The notes: generated by a model not told the origin, from the letters alone. Shown: positions 54,311 through 63,655, counted from the first letter of the stretch. The stretch: DNA of 64,000 bases from an uncultured Paraprevotella sp. (GCA_910586505.1 CAJUGV010000007.1:62001-126000); one strand, 5' to 3'. Translations and numbers: made by a program.

Positions 54311-54812
54311 TAAGAAGCCGGCAGGCTTGCTTCTGTGTGTATTTTTGTTGGCAGCGTGTTCTGTTTCTTATAAATTTAATGGGGCATCCATAGACTATAC
54401 GAAGACAAAGACAATACAGATTTCTGCGTTTCCGATACGTTCCGCTTATGTTTGGGCACCGATGCAGGCTATTTTCAGCAATCAACTGACGGATGTTTAT
54501 GCCCGCCAGACTAAGTTGAGGCAAGTGAATCGTAACGGTGATTTGCAGTTGTCCGGAGAGATTGTAGAATACAGTCAGTTCAACAAGGCCGTTTCTGCCG
54601 ACGGATATTCGTCTCAAGTACAGTTGAAGATGACTGTAAATGTACGTTTTGTAAACAATGCCAACCATGATGAGGACTTTGAGCAGAAATTCAGTGCCAC
54701 ATCCCAATATGATTCTTCACAACAACTGACCAGCGTTCAGGAGGAACTGGTGACACAGATGGTGAAGGACATCGTGGACCAGATATTTAATGCCACCGTG
54801 GCAAATTGGTAG
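54285..54812 (+). CDS. lptE: LptE-type LPS assembly lipoprotein
   Basis: Outer-membrane lipoprotein plug of the LptD translocon, Bacteroidetes type. It has 175 residues; the signal ends in a lipobox LAAC-S (Cys near residue 25). The mature start VSYKFNGASIDYTKTKTIQI and ISAFPIRSAYVWAPMQAIFS are family hallmarks. The only usable ATG before the lipobox is at 54285, inside the end of the activator gene. With lptC at 7.6-8.2 kb it is the second LPS export component in the window. Confidence 0.88.
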   Translation: MVWIKRIFSKKPAGLLLCVFLLAACSVSYKFNGASIDYTKTKTIQISAFPIRSAYVWAPMQAIFSNQLTDVYARQTKLRQVNRNGDLQLSGEIVEYSQFNKAVSADGYSSQVQLKMTVNVRFVNNANHDEDFEQKFSATSQYDSSQQLTSVQEELVTQMVKDIVDQIFNATVANW

Positions 54813-54815
54813 AAA

Positions 54816-55562
54816 ATGGATTTGAATTTATCTGATTATATCAAGCATCCGGAAAGACTGGATCAGGATACGCTGAAAAGCTTGAGTCGGCTTGTCGGCG
54901 ACTATCCTTATTTCCAACCGGCTCGTTTGCTCTACTTGCGTAATTTATATCAGTTGCATGATGCCTGTTTTGACAGAGAATTGCGACGGGCAGCCTTTTT
55001 CCTGTCCGACAGGAAAGCTTTGTTTAAGTTGATTGAAGGAGTAAACTACCGGCTTGAACCTGTCAAAAAGTATCAGACAAAGGTTGAGAAAGCGGAAGGG
55101 TTGAAAGAAGACCGTACTTATTCGCTCATTGACAACTTTCTGGCCACTCTGCCGGAAGAGAAGCCCCATCGTCCGAAGTCTGCGGACGCGTCTACCGATT
55201 ATATGGCATATCTGATGCAGAACGAAGATATGCCCGATACGATCGCGGCCGTGCCCCGGATGCAGCATCAGGAACTGATAGACGAGTATATCGGACAAGG
55301 TGATAAGCGGATCGTGCTGGTAGGTGAACCGAAAGGCGCATGGCAGATGCCGGAATTGACCGAAGCGAGTGAAAGTGAGGAGGAAGAGGATTATTTCACT
55401 GAGACTTTGGCTAAAATTTATATAAAACAAGGTCGATATACCAAAGCGATGGAAATTATCAGGCGGTTAAGTTTGAAATATCCAAAAAAAAACCGTTACT
55501 TTGCAGACCAGATTAGATTCTTGGAAAAATTGATTATAAACAACAAAAATAAAAAAACGTAA
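54816..55562 (+). CDS. hypothetical protein with TPR-like C-terminus
   Basis: 248 residues, no signal peptide. The N-terminal half is helical (YIKHPERLDQDTLKSLSRLV, GDYPYFQPARLLYLRNLYQL). A charged, acidic linker (near 110-190) leads to a TPR-like helix pair at the end (FTETLAKIYIKQGRYTKAME, IIRRLSLKYPKKNRYFADQI). It lies between lptE and secG in a conserved arrangement, 3 bases after lptE and 2 bases before secG, so it is clearly cotranscribed. A scaffolding role is a guess. Confidence 0.8.
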   Translation: MDLNLSDYIKHPERLDQDTLKSLSRLVGDYPYFQPARLLYLRNLYQLHDACFDRELRRAAFFLSDRKALFKLIEGVNYRLEPVKKYQTKVEKAEGLKEDRTYSLIDNFLATLPEEKPHRPKSADASTDYMAYLMQNEDMPDTIAAVPRMQHQELIDEYIGQGDKRIVLVGEPKGAWQMPELTEASESEEEEDYFTETLAKIYIKQGRYTKAMEIIRRLSLKYPKKNRYFADQIRFLEKLIINNKNKKT

Positions 55563-55564
55563 AC

Positions 55565-55951
55565 ATGTACACATTATTGATTATCCTTATCGTCGTTCTT
55601 GCTGTGCTGATGTGTCTGATTGTACTTATTCAAGAGTCTAAAGGGGGAGGTTTGGCTTCCAGCTTTTCTGCTTCCAATCAGATTATGGGGGTACGCAAGA
55701 CAACCGATGTAATTGAGAAAGCCACATGGGGATTGGCCGGTGCCATTGTTGTTCTGAGTGTGATTTCCGTATTCTTCATTCCCAAAGGGGGTGCTGAGGA
55801 GTCTGCCATGATGAAAGCGGCTACGGAACAGAAGGCAGTTAATTCCAATAATTTGCCGGGATTCGGTGCAAATCAGCCGAAGCAGCAGTCTGCTCCTGCA
55901 CAGCCGGCACCTGCGGCAGAAACAGTTCCGGCCGACCAGCCTGTTCAGTAA
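55565..55951 (+). CDS. secG: SecG subunit of the protein translocase
   Basis: 128 residues. Two membrane helices (about 3-21 and 53-72) flank the conserved loop VLIQESKGGGLASSFSASNQ and MGVRKTTDVIEKATW. A long Ala/Pro/Gln-rich tail (about 100-128) is typical of Bacteroidetes SecG. It is the last gene of the cluster and is followed by a strong terminator. Confidence 0.95.
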   Translation: MYTLLIILIVVLAVLMCLIVLIQESKGGGLASSFSASNQIMGVRKTTDVIEKATWGLAGAIVVLSVISVFFIPKGGAEESAMMKAATEQKAVNSNNLPGFGANQPKQQSAPAQPAPAAETVPADQPVQ

Positions 55952-55983
55952 TGTTCAAGGAATAAATTCATTGTTATCAAGGT

Positions 55984-56010
55984 GCACCCGGTTACGGGTG
56001 CGCTTTTTTT
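55984..56010 (+). terminator. secG terminator
   Basis: A 7-bp GC-rich stem (55984-55990 with 55995-56001), a 4-base loop and seven T, 32 bases after the secG stop codon. Confidence 0.92.
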
Positions 56011-56049
56011 ATGTCCGATACCAATACTGTGTGCTATCGGATAGATTTA

Positions 56050-56077
56050 CGCGGAACGGATTATACCGTTCCGCGTA
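56050..56077 (-). terminator. hairpin across the uvrA stop codon
   Basis: An inverted repeat ACGCGGAACGG / CCGTTCCGCGT includes the uvrA stop codon (56061-56063). The minus-strand tail is only mildly T-rich, so it may act as a 3' stabilising hairpin as well as a terminator. Confidence 0.55.
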
Positions 56078-58880
56078 GTTTTTCTTTAAGGAAACGGCCG
56101 GTGTGACTGTTTGGACAGGAGGCCACTTCATAAGGGGTGCCGGATGTCACCAGATTGCCGCCTTGCTGTCCGCCTTCCGGACCCAGATCGATGATATGGT
56201 CGGCACATTTGATTACGTCCATGTTATGTTCGATGATGACAAGCGTATGTCCGCGCATAATCAGGGCGTTGAAGGCCGAGAGCAGTCTTTTGATATCATG
56301 GAAGTGCAGGCCGGTTGTAGGTTCGTCGAAGATGAAGATTGTCGGTTCCACTTTTTCCATGCCAAGGTAGTAGGCCAGTTTCACACGTTGGTTTTCACCG
56401 CCGGATAATGTATTGGAAGACTGTCCCAGTTTAATGTAGCCCAACCCTACGTCCTGGAGAGGTTGGAGCTTTTTGGCAATTTTAGTCTGCTTGTGTTCGT
56501 TGAAGAATTCGATAGCTTGGTTGACCGTCATATTGAGTACATCATAAATATTCCGGTCTGCAAATCTTACTTCCAGCAAATCGCTTTTAAAACGTTTTCC
56601 GTGGCATGACTCGCACTCCAGTACGAGGTCTGCCATGAACTGCATTTCTACGGTAACCGTACCTTCCCCCTTACATTCTTCGCATCGTCCGCCTTCGGTA
56701 TTGAATGAAAAGAATCCGGCTGTAAATCCCATCTGTTGTGCAAGCGGCTGGGCGGCGAACAATTTGCGTATTTCGTCATAAGCCTTGATGTAAGTGACGG
56801 GGTTGCTGCGCGAGGATTTTCCGATAGGGTTCTGATCCACGAACTCAATGTTCTTCACCATACCGACATCGCCTTCCAGGCCGAGAAATTCTCCCGGACG
56901 GTCGGCCACTTCATCGAACTTCCGTTTCATGGCGCGGTAGAATATGTCGCGTACAAGGGTTGATTTGCCCGAGCCGCTGACTCCGGTAACTACCGTCATC
57001 ACATTGAGGGGGAAGCGTACATCAATGCCCCGCAGATTGTTGGCCCGTGCCCCTTTGACGTCTATGTAGCTGTTCCATGGGCGCGTGCTGTCCGGAAGTG
57101 GGATTACTTCCTGTTCCGTCAGATATTTTACGGTGTAACTCTGCGTATCCTGCGGCTTTTCGGCCAGCATCTTCTGCAGATCCCCCTGAAACACTACTTC
57201 TCCTCCCAGTCGTCCGGCTTGCGGTCCTATGTCTATGATGTAATCGGCGGCGCGGATGATTTCTTCGTCATGTTCCACTACGATAACAGTGTTACCCAGT
57301 TGCTGCAATTGACGTAGCACCTGTATCAGGCGGTCTGTATCGCGGCTGTGCAGTCCGATGCTCGGTTCGTCCAGAATGTAGAGAGAGCCGACCAGGCTGC
57401 TACCCAATGAGGTTGCCAGATTGATGCGCTGGCTTTCTCCTCCCGAAAGCGTGTTGCTCAGCCGGTTCAGGGTGAGGTAACCCAGTCCGACGTCGAGAAG
57501 AAAACGTATGCGGTTGTTTATTTCCGTAAGCAGACGTGTGGCTACCTGTATCTCATGCTCGGTGAGCGTGAGGGTGTCGAAGAATTTTTTTAATTCGGTG
57601 ATAGGCAGGTCCACAAGGTCGGAGATGGAACGTCCGTTGATTTTTACGTACCCCGCTTCAGCCCGCAGGCGTGTGCCGTGGCATTTGGGGCATGTCGTTT
57701 TGCCCCGGTAGCGTGCCAGCATGACGCGGTTTTGTATTTTATACTGGTCTTTCTCCAGCATACGGAAGAAGTTGTCAATGCAGAAGTCCGTAGTTGCATC
57801 CGCTCCTTTGGCATGACCATGCCATAGGAAGTCTTTTTGTTCGCGGGTCAGTTTGTAGTAAGGTTCGAAAATAGGGAAATCCGCCAGCTTCGCATCGCGG
57901 CAGAACTGGTTTTTCCATTCTCCCATCTTTTCTCCGCGCCAGCAGACCACTGCACCGTCGTATACGCTTAGTGCCGAGTTCGGGACCACCAGTTTTTCAT
58001 CAATACCGATGACGTTTCCGAAGCCTTCACATTCAGGACAGGCTCCGGCAGGAGAGTTGAAAGCGAACAGATTGTCAGACGGCTCTTCGAAAGTGATGCC
58101 GTCGGCTTCGAAGCGGGTGGAAAACGTGTGCAGGATACCCGAAGGAATAATGCGCATCATGCACTGTCCGTTGCCTTCATAAAAAGCCGTTTCGGCCGAA
58201 TCTGTCAGTCGTGAGATATTGTCCTGGGTATCGTTGCATGCCATACGGTCTATGAGCAGGTTGATGGAGTGGCGCCTGTCTTTCGAGGTGTCTGCGGAGA
58301 GTTCTTGCAGGAAGTCCTCGATGCGCATCGTCTCACCATCCACTTCGATGCGTGTGAACCCTTGTTTGAAACAACTGTCCAGTTGTTCCTGCAGGCTGCG
58401 CCCTTCACGGACCTGCAAAGGGGAGAGCAGAAGGAAGCGCGTACCGTTGGAATAGGAAAGCATGCACTTTACTACATCTTCCGTGGTGTTTTTCTTTACT
58501 TCCTGTCCGCTCACGGGAGAGAAAGTGCGTCCGATACGTGCAAAAAGCAGTCGCAGATATTCGTAGATCTCAGTAGACGTGCCTACCGTGGAGCGTGGGT
58601 TACGGCTGCTCACTTTCTGTTCTATGGCGATGGCCGGCGGTATCCCCTTGATATAGTCGCATTCGGGTTTGCTCATGCGTCCCAGAAACTGCCGTGCATA
58701 AGCCGACAGGCTTTCCACGTAGCGGCGTTGCCCTTCTGCATAGAGCGTGTCGAAAGCCAGTGACGACTTGCCGGATCCGGACAGACCGGTAATGACAATC
58801 AATTTGTTGCGCGGAATGTCCAGGTCGATATTTTTGAGGTTGTTCACCCGTGCGCCTTTGATGCGTATATAGTCGTTCAT
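56061..58880 (-). CDS. uvrA: excinuclease ABC subunit A
   Basis: Damage-recognition ATPase of nucleotide excision repair. It has 939 residues with two ABC modules (Walker A GLSGSGKSSLAFDT and GVSGSGKSTLVRDI; signatures TLSGGESQRINLA and TLSGGENQRVKLAYYLG). Two zinc modules have all Cys present (CPEC...CPKC in the first half, CEEC...CESC in the second). Starts MNDYIRIKGARVNNLKNIDL. Canonical UvrA1 length, transcribed alone. Confidence 0.98.
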   Translation of the reverse strand: MNDYIRIKGARVNNLKNIDLDIPRNKLIVITGLSGSGKSSLAFDTLYAEGQRRYVESLSAYARQFLGRMSKPECDYIKGIPPAIAIEQKVSSRNPRSTVGTSTEIYEYLRLLFARIGRTFSPVSGQEVKKNTTEDVVKCMLSYSNGTRFLLLSPLQVREGRSLQEQLDSCFKQGFTRIEVDGETMRIEDFLQELSADTSKDRRHSINLLIDRMACNDTQDNISRLTDSAETAFYEGNGQCMMRIIPSGILHTFSTRFEADGITFEEPSDNLFAFNSPAGACPECEGFGNVIGIDEKLVVPNSALSVYDGAVVCWRGEKMGEWKNQFCRDAKLADFPIFEPYYKLTREQKDFLWHGHAKGADATTDFCIDNFFRMLEKDQYKIQNRVMLARYRGKTTCPKCHGTRLRAEAGYVKINGRSISDLVDLPITELKKFFDTLTLTEHEIQVATRLLTEINNRIRFLLDVGLGYLTLNRLSNTLSGGESQRINLATSLGSSLVGSLYILDEPSIGLHSRDTDRLIQVLRQLQQLGNTVIVVEHDEEIIRAADYIIDIGPQAGRLGGEVVFQGDLQKMLAEKPQDTQSYTVKYLTEQEVIPLPDSTRPWNSYIDVKGARANNLRGIDVRFPLNVMTVVTGVSGSGKSTLVRDIFYRAMKRKFDEVADRPGEFLGLEGDVGMVKNIEFVDQNPIGKSSRSNPVTYIKAYDEIRKLFAAQPLAQQMGFTAGFFSFNTEGGRCEECKGEGTVTVEMQFMADLVLECESCHGKRFKSDLLEVRFADRNIYDVLNMTVNQAIEFFNEHKQTKIAKKLQPLQDVGLGYIKLGQSSNTLSGGENQRVKLAYYLGMEKVEPTIFIFDEPTTGLHFHDIKRLLSAFNALIMRGHTLVIIEHNMDVIKCADHIIDLGPEGGQQGGNLVTSGTPYEVASCPNSHTGRFLKEKLRGTV

Positions 58881-58985
58881 TGATACTTATAGTTTGTTCT
58901 TATAACTGCAAAGTTAGTCAATGTTTGGCAAACGCATGAGTGATTGCGGGATTTTATTGCTTTCGGTGAGAAAAGCCGGATAATG

Positions 58986-59018
58986 TTTGCTGTTCCTCTC
59001 TCTTTTATTGTATTTTTG
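58986..59018 (+). promoter_or_regulatory. sigma-ABfr promoter of the GHL10 gene
   Basis: TTTG (58986-58989), 21 bases, TATTTTTG (59011-59018). It covers an earlier in-frame ATG at 58987, which supports the start at 59038. Confidence 0.7.
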
Positions 59019-59037
59019 CAGGGAAATTACGAGCAAA

Positions 59038-60531
59038 ATGAATAAAAAAACACTTCTTTTCTTGATGATGTGGCTGTGCAGCCTTGTACTGCCGGCCCAG
59101 TTGTCGCCTAAGCGGGAATTTCGCGGCGCGTGGATACAGTGTGTAAACTATCAGTTTATGGGTATGGGTACGGCGGAGATGCAGCGTACGCTGACTTATC
59201 AGTTGAACGAGTTGCAGAAGAGCGGTATCAATGCCATTCTGTTTCAGGTGCGGCCTGAGTTCGATGCCCTTTATGCCAGTAGCTTTGAGCCGTGGAGCCG
59301 CTATCTGACCGGTCGTCAGGGCACCCCTCCCTCTCCTTATTGGGATCCTCTGCAATGGATGGTGGACCAATGTCATGCGCGAGGTATGGAACTGCATGCC
59401 TGGATAAATCCCTACCGGGCGAAAACCAAGGGAACGAAGGAACTGGCCACGACCCATCCTTATTTTCAGCATCCCGACCGCTATTTTGAATACGGCGGAC
59501 AGTTGATCATGGATCCCGGAGTGCCCGAGAACCGCGACTATATCTGTAATGTGGTATCCGATATTCTGATGCGTTACGATGTGGACGGCATTCATATTGA
59601 TGACTACTTCTATCCTTATCCGGAAAGCGGATTGCGCATTCCCGACGACAAGACCTATGCGCGTTATGGCAACGGCATGGAACGGAGCGACTGGCGCAGG
59701 GAGAACGTGAATCTGTTCATCCGTCAGTTGCATGACTGCATCCGTTCCTTGAAGCCTTGGGTCAAGTTCGGTGTGTCGCCCTTCGGTATTTATCGTAATA
59801 TGAAGAGCGATCCCGTGAACGGAAGCAATACACGCGGGTTGCAGAACTATGACGATTTGTATGCCGACGTGTTGAAGTGGGTGAATGAGGGATGGGTGGA
59901 CTACAATATCCCGCAGATATACTGGGAGATCGGCCATCCGGCTGCCGATTACGAGACGCTGGTGCGCTGGTGGAGCAAGCATGCCGGCCGTCGTCCGCTT
60001 ATCATCGGTCAGGATGTGGACCGCACAGTGGGCAAGAGCGATCCCGTAAACCCTTCCATCCATCAGATGCAGCGTAAGATGGCCCTGCAGCGTTCGTTGC
60101 CCAATATCGAGGGAAGTTGCCAGTGGTATGCCAAGGCTGTGGTGGACAACAAGGGGAATTATGCGACCATGCTGCGTAACCAGTATCATCGTTGTCCGGC
60201 CTTGCAGCCTGAGATGCCCTGGATTGATCACAAACGGCCCGGGAAAGTGCGTAAACTGACGACTTTGTGGACCGAGAACGGCTATATGTTGTTCTGGCGC
60301 GAGCCGCGTGGAAAGGGCGAGATGGACCGTGCACGCCAGTATGTGATATATCGTTTTGCCGAAGGCGAACCGATAAGCCTGGATTATGCAGAGAATGTCG
60401 TGGCCGTTACGTCCGATACTTTCTATAAGTTGCCTTATGAAGACGGAAGCCGTAAATATGTTTATGTGGTAACGGCGCTCGACCGTTTGCATAATGAGTC
60501 GAAGAAGGCCAAACGGAAGGTGCGTCTCTGA
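59038..60531 (+). CDS. family 10-like glycosyl hydrolase (GHL10, DUF187)
   Basis: Secreted TIM-barrel protein, 497 residues. A signal peptide (about 1-20, LVLPA-Q) precedes the GHL10 domain beginning REFRGAWIQCVNYQFMGMGT. Diagnostic blocks are GINAILFQVRPEFDALYAS, LHAWINPYRAKTKG, YDVDGIHIDDYFYPYPESG and VKFGVSPFGIYRN. The C-terminal 95 residues look like a fibronectin III-type domain (RQYVIYRFAEGEPISLDYAE, YVYVVTALDRLHNESKKAK). In other bacteria GHL10 proteins such as DigH act on denuded peptidoglycan glycan strands, so a cell-wall role is plausible here. Confidence 0.9.
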   Translation: MNKKTLLFLMMWLCSLVLPAQLSPKREFRGAWIQCVNYQFMGMGTAEMQRTLTYQLNELQKSGINAILFQVRPEFDALYASSFEPWSRYLTGRQGTPPSPYWDPLQWMVDQCHARGMELHAWINPYRAKTKGTKELATTHPYFQHPDRYFEYGGQLIMDPGVPENRDYICNVVSDILMRYDVDGIHIDDYFYPYPESGLRIPDDKTYARYGNGMERSDWRRENVNLFIRQLHDCIRSLKPWVKFGVSPFGIYRNMKSDPVNGSNTRGLQNYDDLYADVLKWVNEGWVDYNIPQIYWEIGHPAADYETLVRWWSKHAGRRPLIIGQDVDRTVGKSDPVNPSIHQMQRKMALQRSLPNIEGSCQWYAKAVVDNKGNYATMLRNQYHRCPALQPEMPWIDHKRPGKVRKLTTLWTENGYMLFWREPRGKGEMDRARQYVIYRFAEGEPISLDYAENVVAVTSDTFYKLPYEDGSRKYVYVVTALDRLHNESKKAKRKVRL

Positions 60532-60633
60532 TAGAAATTTAAGAAAGAAATATTTACAAAAAAAGTCGGTAGGAACTGTGTCGGGGCGGAGGCTCATACT
60601 GCTGAAATCCTGATGGAACACCGCTTCTGAGCA

Positions 60634-60718
60634 ATCCGCAAGACGGAGAAAAATGAAGAGGACGAAATTTATTTTTCATGCTCTTCATTTTTCTCCGCCT
60701 TGCGGATGATTTTTTTAT
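60634..60718 (+). terminator. long hairpin terminator after the GHL10 gene
   Basis: A 27-bp inverted repeat with one mismatch (60634-60660 with 60681-60707), a 20-base loop and seven T at 60710-60716. It is unusually long for a terminator and overlaps copy 3 of the dispersed repeat. Confidence 0.7.
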
Positions 60719-60730
60719 GTTGTGCGCAGT
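60675..60730 (+). repeat. dispersed intergenic repeat, copy 3
   Basis: TTCATGCTCTTCATTTTT (60675-60692) and TTTTTTTATGTTGTGCGCAG plus T (60710-60730), partly built into the long hairpin after the GHL10 gene. Compared with copy 1 the two blocks keep the same order and nearly the same spacing. Confidence 0.5.
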
Positions 60731-60776
60731 GCGGTGGGGGATGGAGTACGAAACGGCAGAATTTCGTACAAAAAGT

Positions 60777-60812
60777 AAGCGCGGAAATGTGGATTGCCAC
60801 ATTTCCGCGCTT
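60777..60812 (-). terminator. clpB terminator
   Basis: A perfect 16-bp stem (60777-60792 with 60797-60812) and 4-base loop, 22 bases past the clpB stop codon, with TTACTTTTTG following on the minus strand. The 60532-60833 gap holds only this, the long hairpin and the repeat. Confidence 0.9.
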
Positions 60813-60833
60813 TGCTTGTCATAGGCTCTTCTT

Positions 60834-63434
60834 TCAGTTGGCGAAGGTGAGTATACCGTCGTTTGCATCCACGATGATGGGGCGGGTGCGGTCGATATGC
60901 TGTGCCAGAATAGTCTTGGAAAGGTCGTTCAGCAAGTAGCGTTGTATCGCCCTTTTTACCGGACGTGCACCGAATTCGGGATCATAACCGGCTTCGGCCA
61001 GAAAATCGATGGCGGCATCTGTAAGTTTCAGCGTCACGCCATTGCCCGTCAGCATCGAAGTAATGCTGTTGATCTGCAGGCGCACCACCTGCCGTATCTC
61101 TTCCTGGCTGAGCGGCAAGAACATGATGGTCTCGTCTATACGGTTCAGGAATTCGGGCCGGATGGTTTTCTTCAGCATATCGAGCACTTCTTTCTTCGTC
61201 TCTTCGATGAGTTGCTCCCGTGCCTGTATGCTTGTGGCCGCAGTGAGTCCGGCAAAGCGGCTTTGAATATGACTGCTGCCCAGGTTGCTTGTCATGATGA
61301 TAATGGTGTTCTTGAAGTTCACCGTCCTGCCTTTGTTGTCGGTGAGGCGTCCGTCATCCAATACTTGCAACAGAATGTTGAACACGTCAGGATGCGCTTT
61401 TTCTATTTCGTCGAACAGCACTACCGAGTACGGTTTGCGGCGCACGGCTTCCGTAAGCTGCCCGCCCTCGTCGTAGCCCACATATCCCGGAGGCGCGCCG
61501 ATGAGCCGGCTCACGCTGAATTTCTCCTGATATTCCGACATGTCGATACGAGTCATCAGCGTTTCGTCGTCAAACAGGTATTCGGCCAGTGCCTTTGCCA
61601 GCTCCGTCTTACCCACACCGGTCGTACCGAGGAAGATGAAAGAACCGATCGGACGTTTCGGGTCTTGCAAGCCTGCGCGGCTCCGGCGCACGGCGTCACT
61701 TACGGCCTGTATGGCTTCGTTTTGTCCGATAACCCGTTTGTGGAGTTCCTCTTCCAGATGAAGCAGTTTTTCGCGTTCGCTTTGCAGCATTTTGCTGACA
61801 GGGATGCCTGTCCAGCGGCTTACTACGTCGGCAATGTCTTCTGCCGTCACTTCTTCCTTGATCATGGCTTCTCCGCCCTGTGTGTCTTTCAGTTGTTCCT
61901 GAATCTGTCTTATTTCATCCTCCAGCGCCTTGAGTTTTCCGTAACGTATTTCAGCCACTTTTCCGTAGTCGCCTTCCCGTTCGGCCCTTTCCGCCTCGAA
62001 TTTCAGCTGTTCTATTTGCGACTTGTTCTGCTGGATTCTGTTCACGAGGCCGCGTTCGGCTTCCCATTTGGCTTTGTAGCTGCTTTCCTGCTCTTTAAGC
62101 TCGGCAATCTCTTTGTTCAGCACTTCCAGCTTGGCCTGGTCGTTTTCGCGTTTGATGGCTTCGCGTTCGATTTCCAGCTGTTTCAGCCGGCGTTCTATTT
62201 CGTCCAGATCCTCCGGAACGGAATCGCGTTCCATTCTCAGCTTCGCGGCCGCTTCGTCCATGAGGTCGATGGCTTTATCGGGTAGGAAACGGTCTGTGAT
62301 GTAGCGGTTGGAAAGTTCTACGGCCGCAATGATGGCATCATCCTGAATCCGTACCTTGTGATGGTTTTCATACCGCTCTTTGAGTCCGCGCAGGATGGAG
62401 ATCGTGCTCAGCGTGTCGGGCTCGTTTACCATTACGGTTTGGAACCGCCGTTCCAGCGCCTTGTCCTTTTCAAAATACTTCTGGTATTCGTCGAGCGTGG
62501 TGGCCCCGATGCTTCTCAGTTCTCCGCGGGCCAGCGCCGGTTTCAGTATGTTGGCGGCATCCATTGCCCCTTCTCCTTTCCCGGCCCCTACCAGTGTATG
62601 TATTTCGTCGATGAAGAGAATGATTCTGCCTTCGCTTTTCGTTACTTCGTTGATGACCGATTTCAGACGTTCTTCAAACTCTCCCTTGTATTTGGCTCCT
62701 GCTATGAGTGCGCCCATGTCGAGAGAGAACAGTTGTTTGTCTTTCAGGTTTTCCGGTACGTCTCCTCTAAGGATGCGGTGGGCCAATCCCTCTACGATAG
62801 CGGTTTTTCCCGTACCCGGTTCTCCGATAAGGACCGGATTGTTTTTCGTGCGCCGGCTCAGGATCTGCAGTACGCGACGGATTTCCTCGTCGCGGCCGAT
62901 AACGGGGTCGAGCTTTCCGCTGCGGGCGTCTTCTATAAGGTTCCGGGCATATTTTCCGAGAGCCTGATAGGTATCTTCGCTATTCTGTGAGGTGACCCGT
63001 TCTCCCTGGCGCAGCTCGCTGATGGCTGCGTTCAGTTCTTTTTCGGTCATCCCTGCGTCTTTCAGTATTTTAGAGGCTGTGCTGTTCACGGTGAGTAAAG
63101 CCATGAGCATCGGTTCGATCGACACAAATTCGTCACCTGCCTTGGTGGCGATGTCCATGGCCCGTGTGAGCACCTCATTTGTTTCGCGGCTCAGATAAGG
63201 TTCTCCCCCTTGTACTTTCGGGCGCGAAGCGATCTGGTTCTCCAATATTTGTCCGAGATGACGACTGTTGATGCCTGTTTTCTGAAAAATGAAATTGGTT
63301 ACGTTTTCTCCTGCTTTGAGGATACCGGCCAGCAAATGTTCCGGTTCCACGGTCTGCTGTCCATTGGTCTGAACAATGTTGACAGCTTCCCGGACGGCCT
63401 CCTGGCCCTTGATGGTAAATTTGTCAAAAGTCAT
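60834..63434 (-). CDS. clpB: ATP-dependent disaggregase ClpB
   Basis: Hsp100 disaggregase working with DnaK. It has 866 residues: Clp N domain (1-145, starting MTFDKFTIKGQEAVREAVNI), AAA-1 with Walker A GEPGTGKTAI, a middle coiled-coil domain (about 400-530, rich in Glu/Lys/Arg, KQLEIEREAIKRENDQAKLE), AAA-2 with Walker A GTTGVGKTEL and the GYVGYDEGG pore loop, and the C-terminal small domain. It lacks the IGL/F ClpP-binding tripeptide layout of ClpA/X, consistent with ClpB. The upstream region carries palindromes that may be heat-shock operators. Confidence 0.98.
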   Translation of the reverse strand: MTFDKFTIKGQEAVREAVNIVQTNGQQTVEPEHLLAGILKAGENVTNFIFQKTGINSRHLGQILENQIASRPKVQGGEPYLSRETNEVLTRAMDIATKAGDEFVSIEPMLMALLTVNSTASKILKDAGMTEKELNAAISELRQGERVTSQNSEDTYQALGKYARNLIEDARSGKLDPVIGRDEEIRRVLQILSRRTKNNPVLIGEPGTGKTAIVEGLAHRILRGDVPENLKDKQLFSLDMGALIAGAKYKGEFEERLKSVINEVTKSEGRIILFIDEIHTLVGAGKGEGAMDAANILKPALARGELRSIGATTLDEYQKYFEKDKALERRFQTVMVNEPDTLSTISILRGLKERYENHHKVRIQDDAIIAAVELSNRYITDRFLPDKAIDLMDEAAAKLRMERDSVPEDLDEIERRLKQLEIEREAIKRENDQAKLEVLNKEIAELKEQESSYKAKWEAERGLVNRIQQNKSQIEQLKFEAERAEREGDYGKVAEIRYGKLKALEDEIRQIQEQLKDTQGGEAMIKEEVTAEDIADVVSRWTGIPVSKMLQSEREKLLHLEEELHKRVIGQNEAIQAVSDAVRRSRAGLQDPKRPIGSFIFLGTTGVGKTELAKALAEYLFDDETLMTRIDMSEYQEKFSVSRLIGAPPGYVGYDEGGQLTEAVRRKPYSVVLFDEIEKAHPDVFNILLQVLDDGRLTDNKGRTVNFKNTIIIMTSNLGSSHIQSRFAGLTAATSIQAREQLIEETKKEVLDMLKKTIRPEFLNRIDETIMFLPLSQEEIRQVVRLQINSITSMLTGNGVTLKLTDAAIDFLAEAGYDPEFGARPVKRAIQRYLLNDLSKTILAQHIDRTRPIIVDANDGILTFAN

Positions 63435-63540
63435 GTTTGTTCTCCTTTCTATATGATTTTATCTGTTACGTTGCAATGGCCTGCCGTCTTATGCGGCAGA
63501 CACCTGTATCTTATCAAATAACCTGCCAGTTTCCGGAGGT

Positions 63541-63574
63541 TGTCATTTTGTCGTGTTTTCTGACAAAATGTCAG
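63541..63574 (-). promoter_or_regulatory. candidate operator upstream of clpB
   Basis: A perfect palindrome CTGACA-AAA-TGTCAG (63560-63574) and a related half TGTCATTTTGTC (63541-63552) together form a 12-bp inverted repeat with one mismatch, about 110-140 bases upstream of the clpB ATG and about 107-140 bases before the divergent gene. It is not a CIRCE element. It could be a regulator site for clpB or for the gene at 63681; no regulator is known to me. Confidence 0.4.
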
Positions 63575-63647
63575 TGGCATACCGGTGCCTTTTGACGTTT
63601 GTTTGCATTCGGAGGGCAAAAACATGTCATCAATGTTGTTTTTTTTG

Positions 63648-63655
63648 TACTTTTG
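63648..63655 (+). promoter_or_regulatory. -7 promoter box of the DUF6621-like gene
   Basis: TACTTTTG, 25 bases before the ATG at 63681. Confidence 0.45.

Noticed and set aside
59005..60621. 538-codon minus-strand open frame antisense to the GHL10 gene
   Set aside because: The plus-strand gene has a promoter, signal peptide and clear family motifs; the antisense product is His/Arg/Ile-rich without domains.
60897..62285. 462-codon plus-strand open frame antisense to clpB
   Set aside because: The translation is Phe/His-rich with no domain and the clpB reading is certain.
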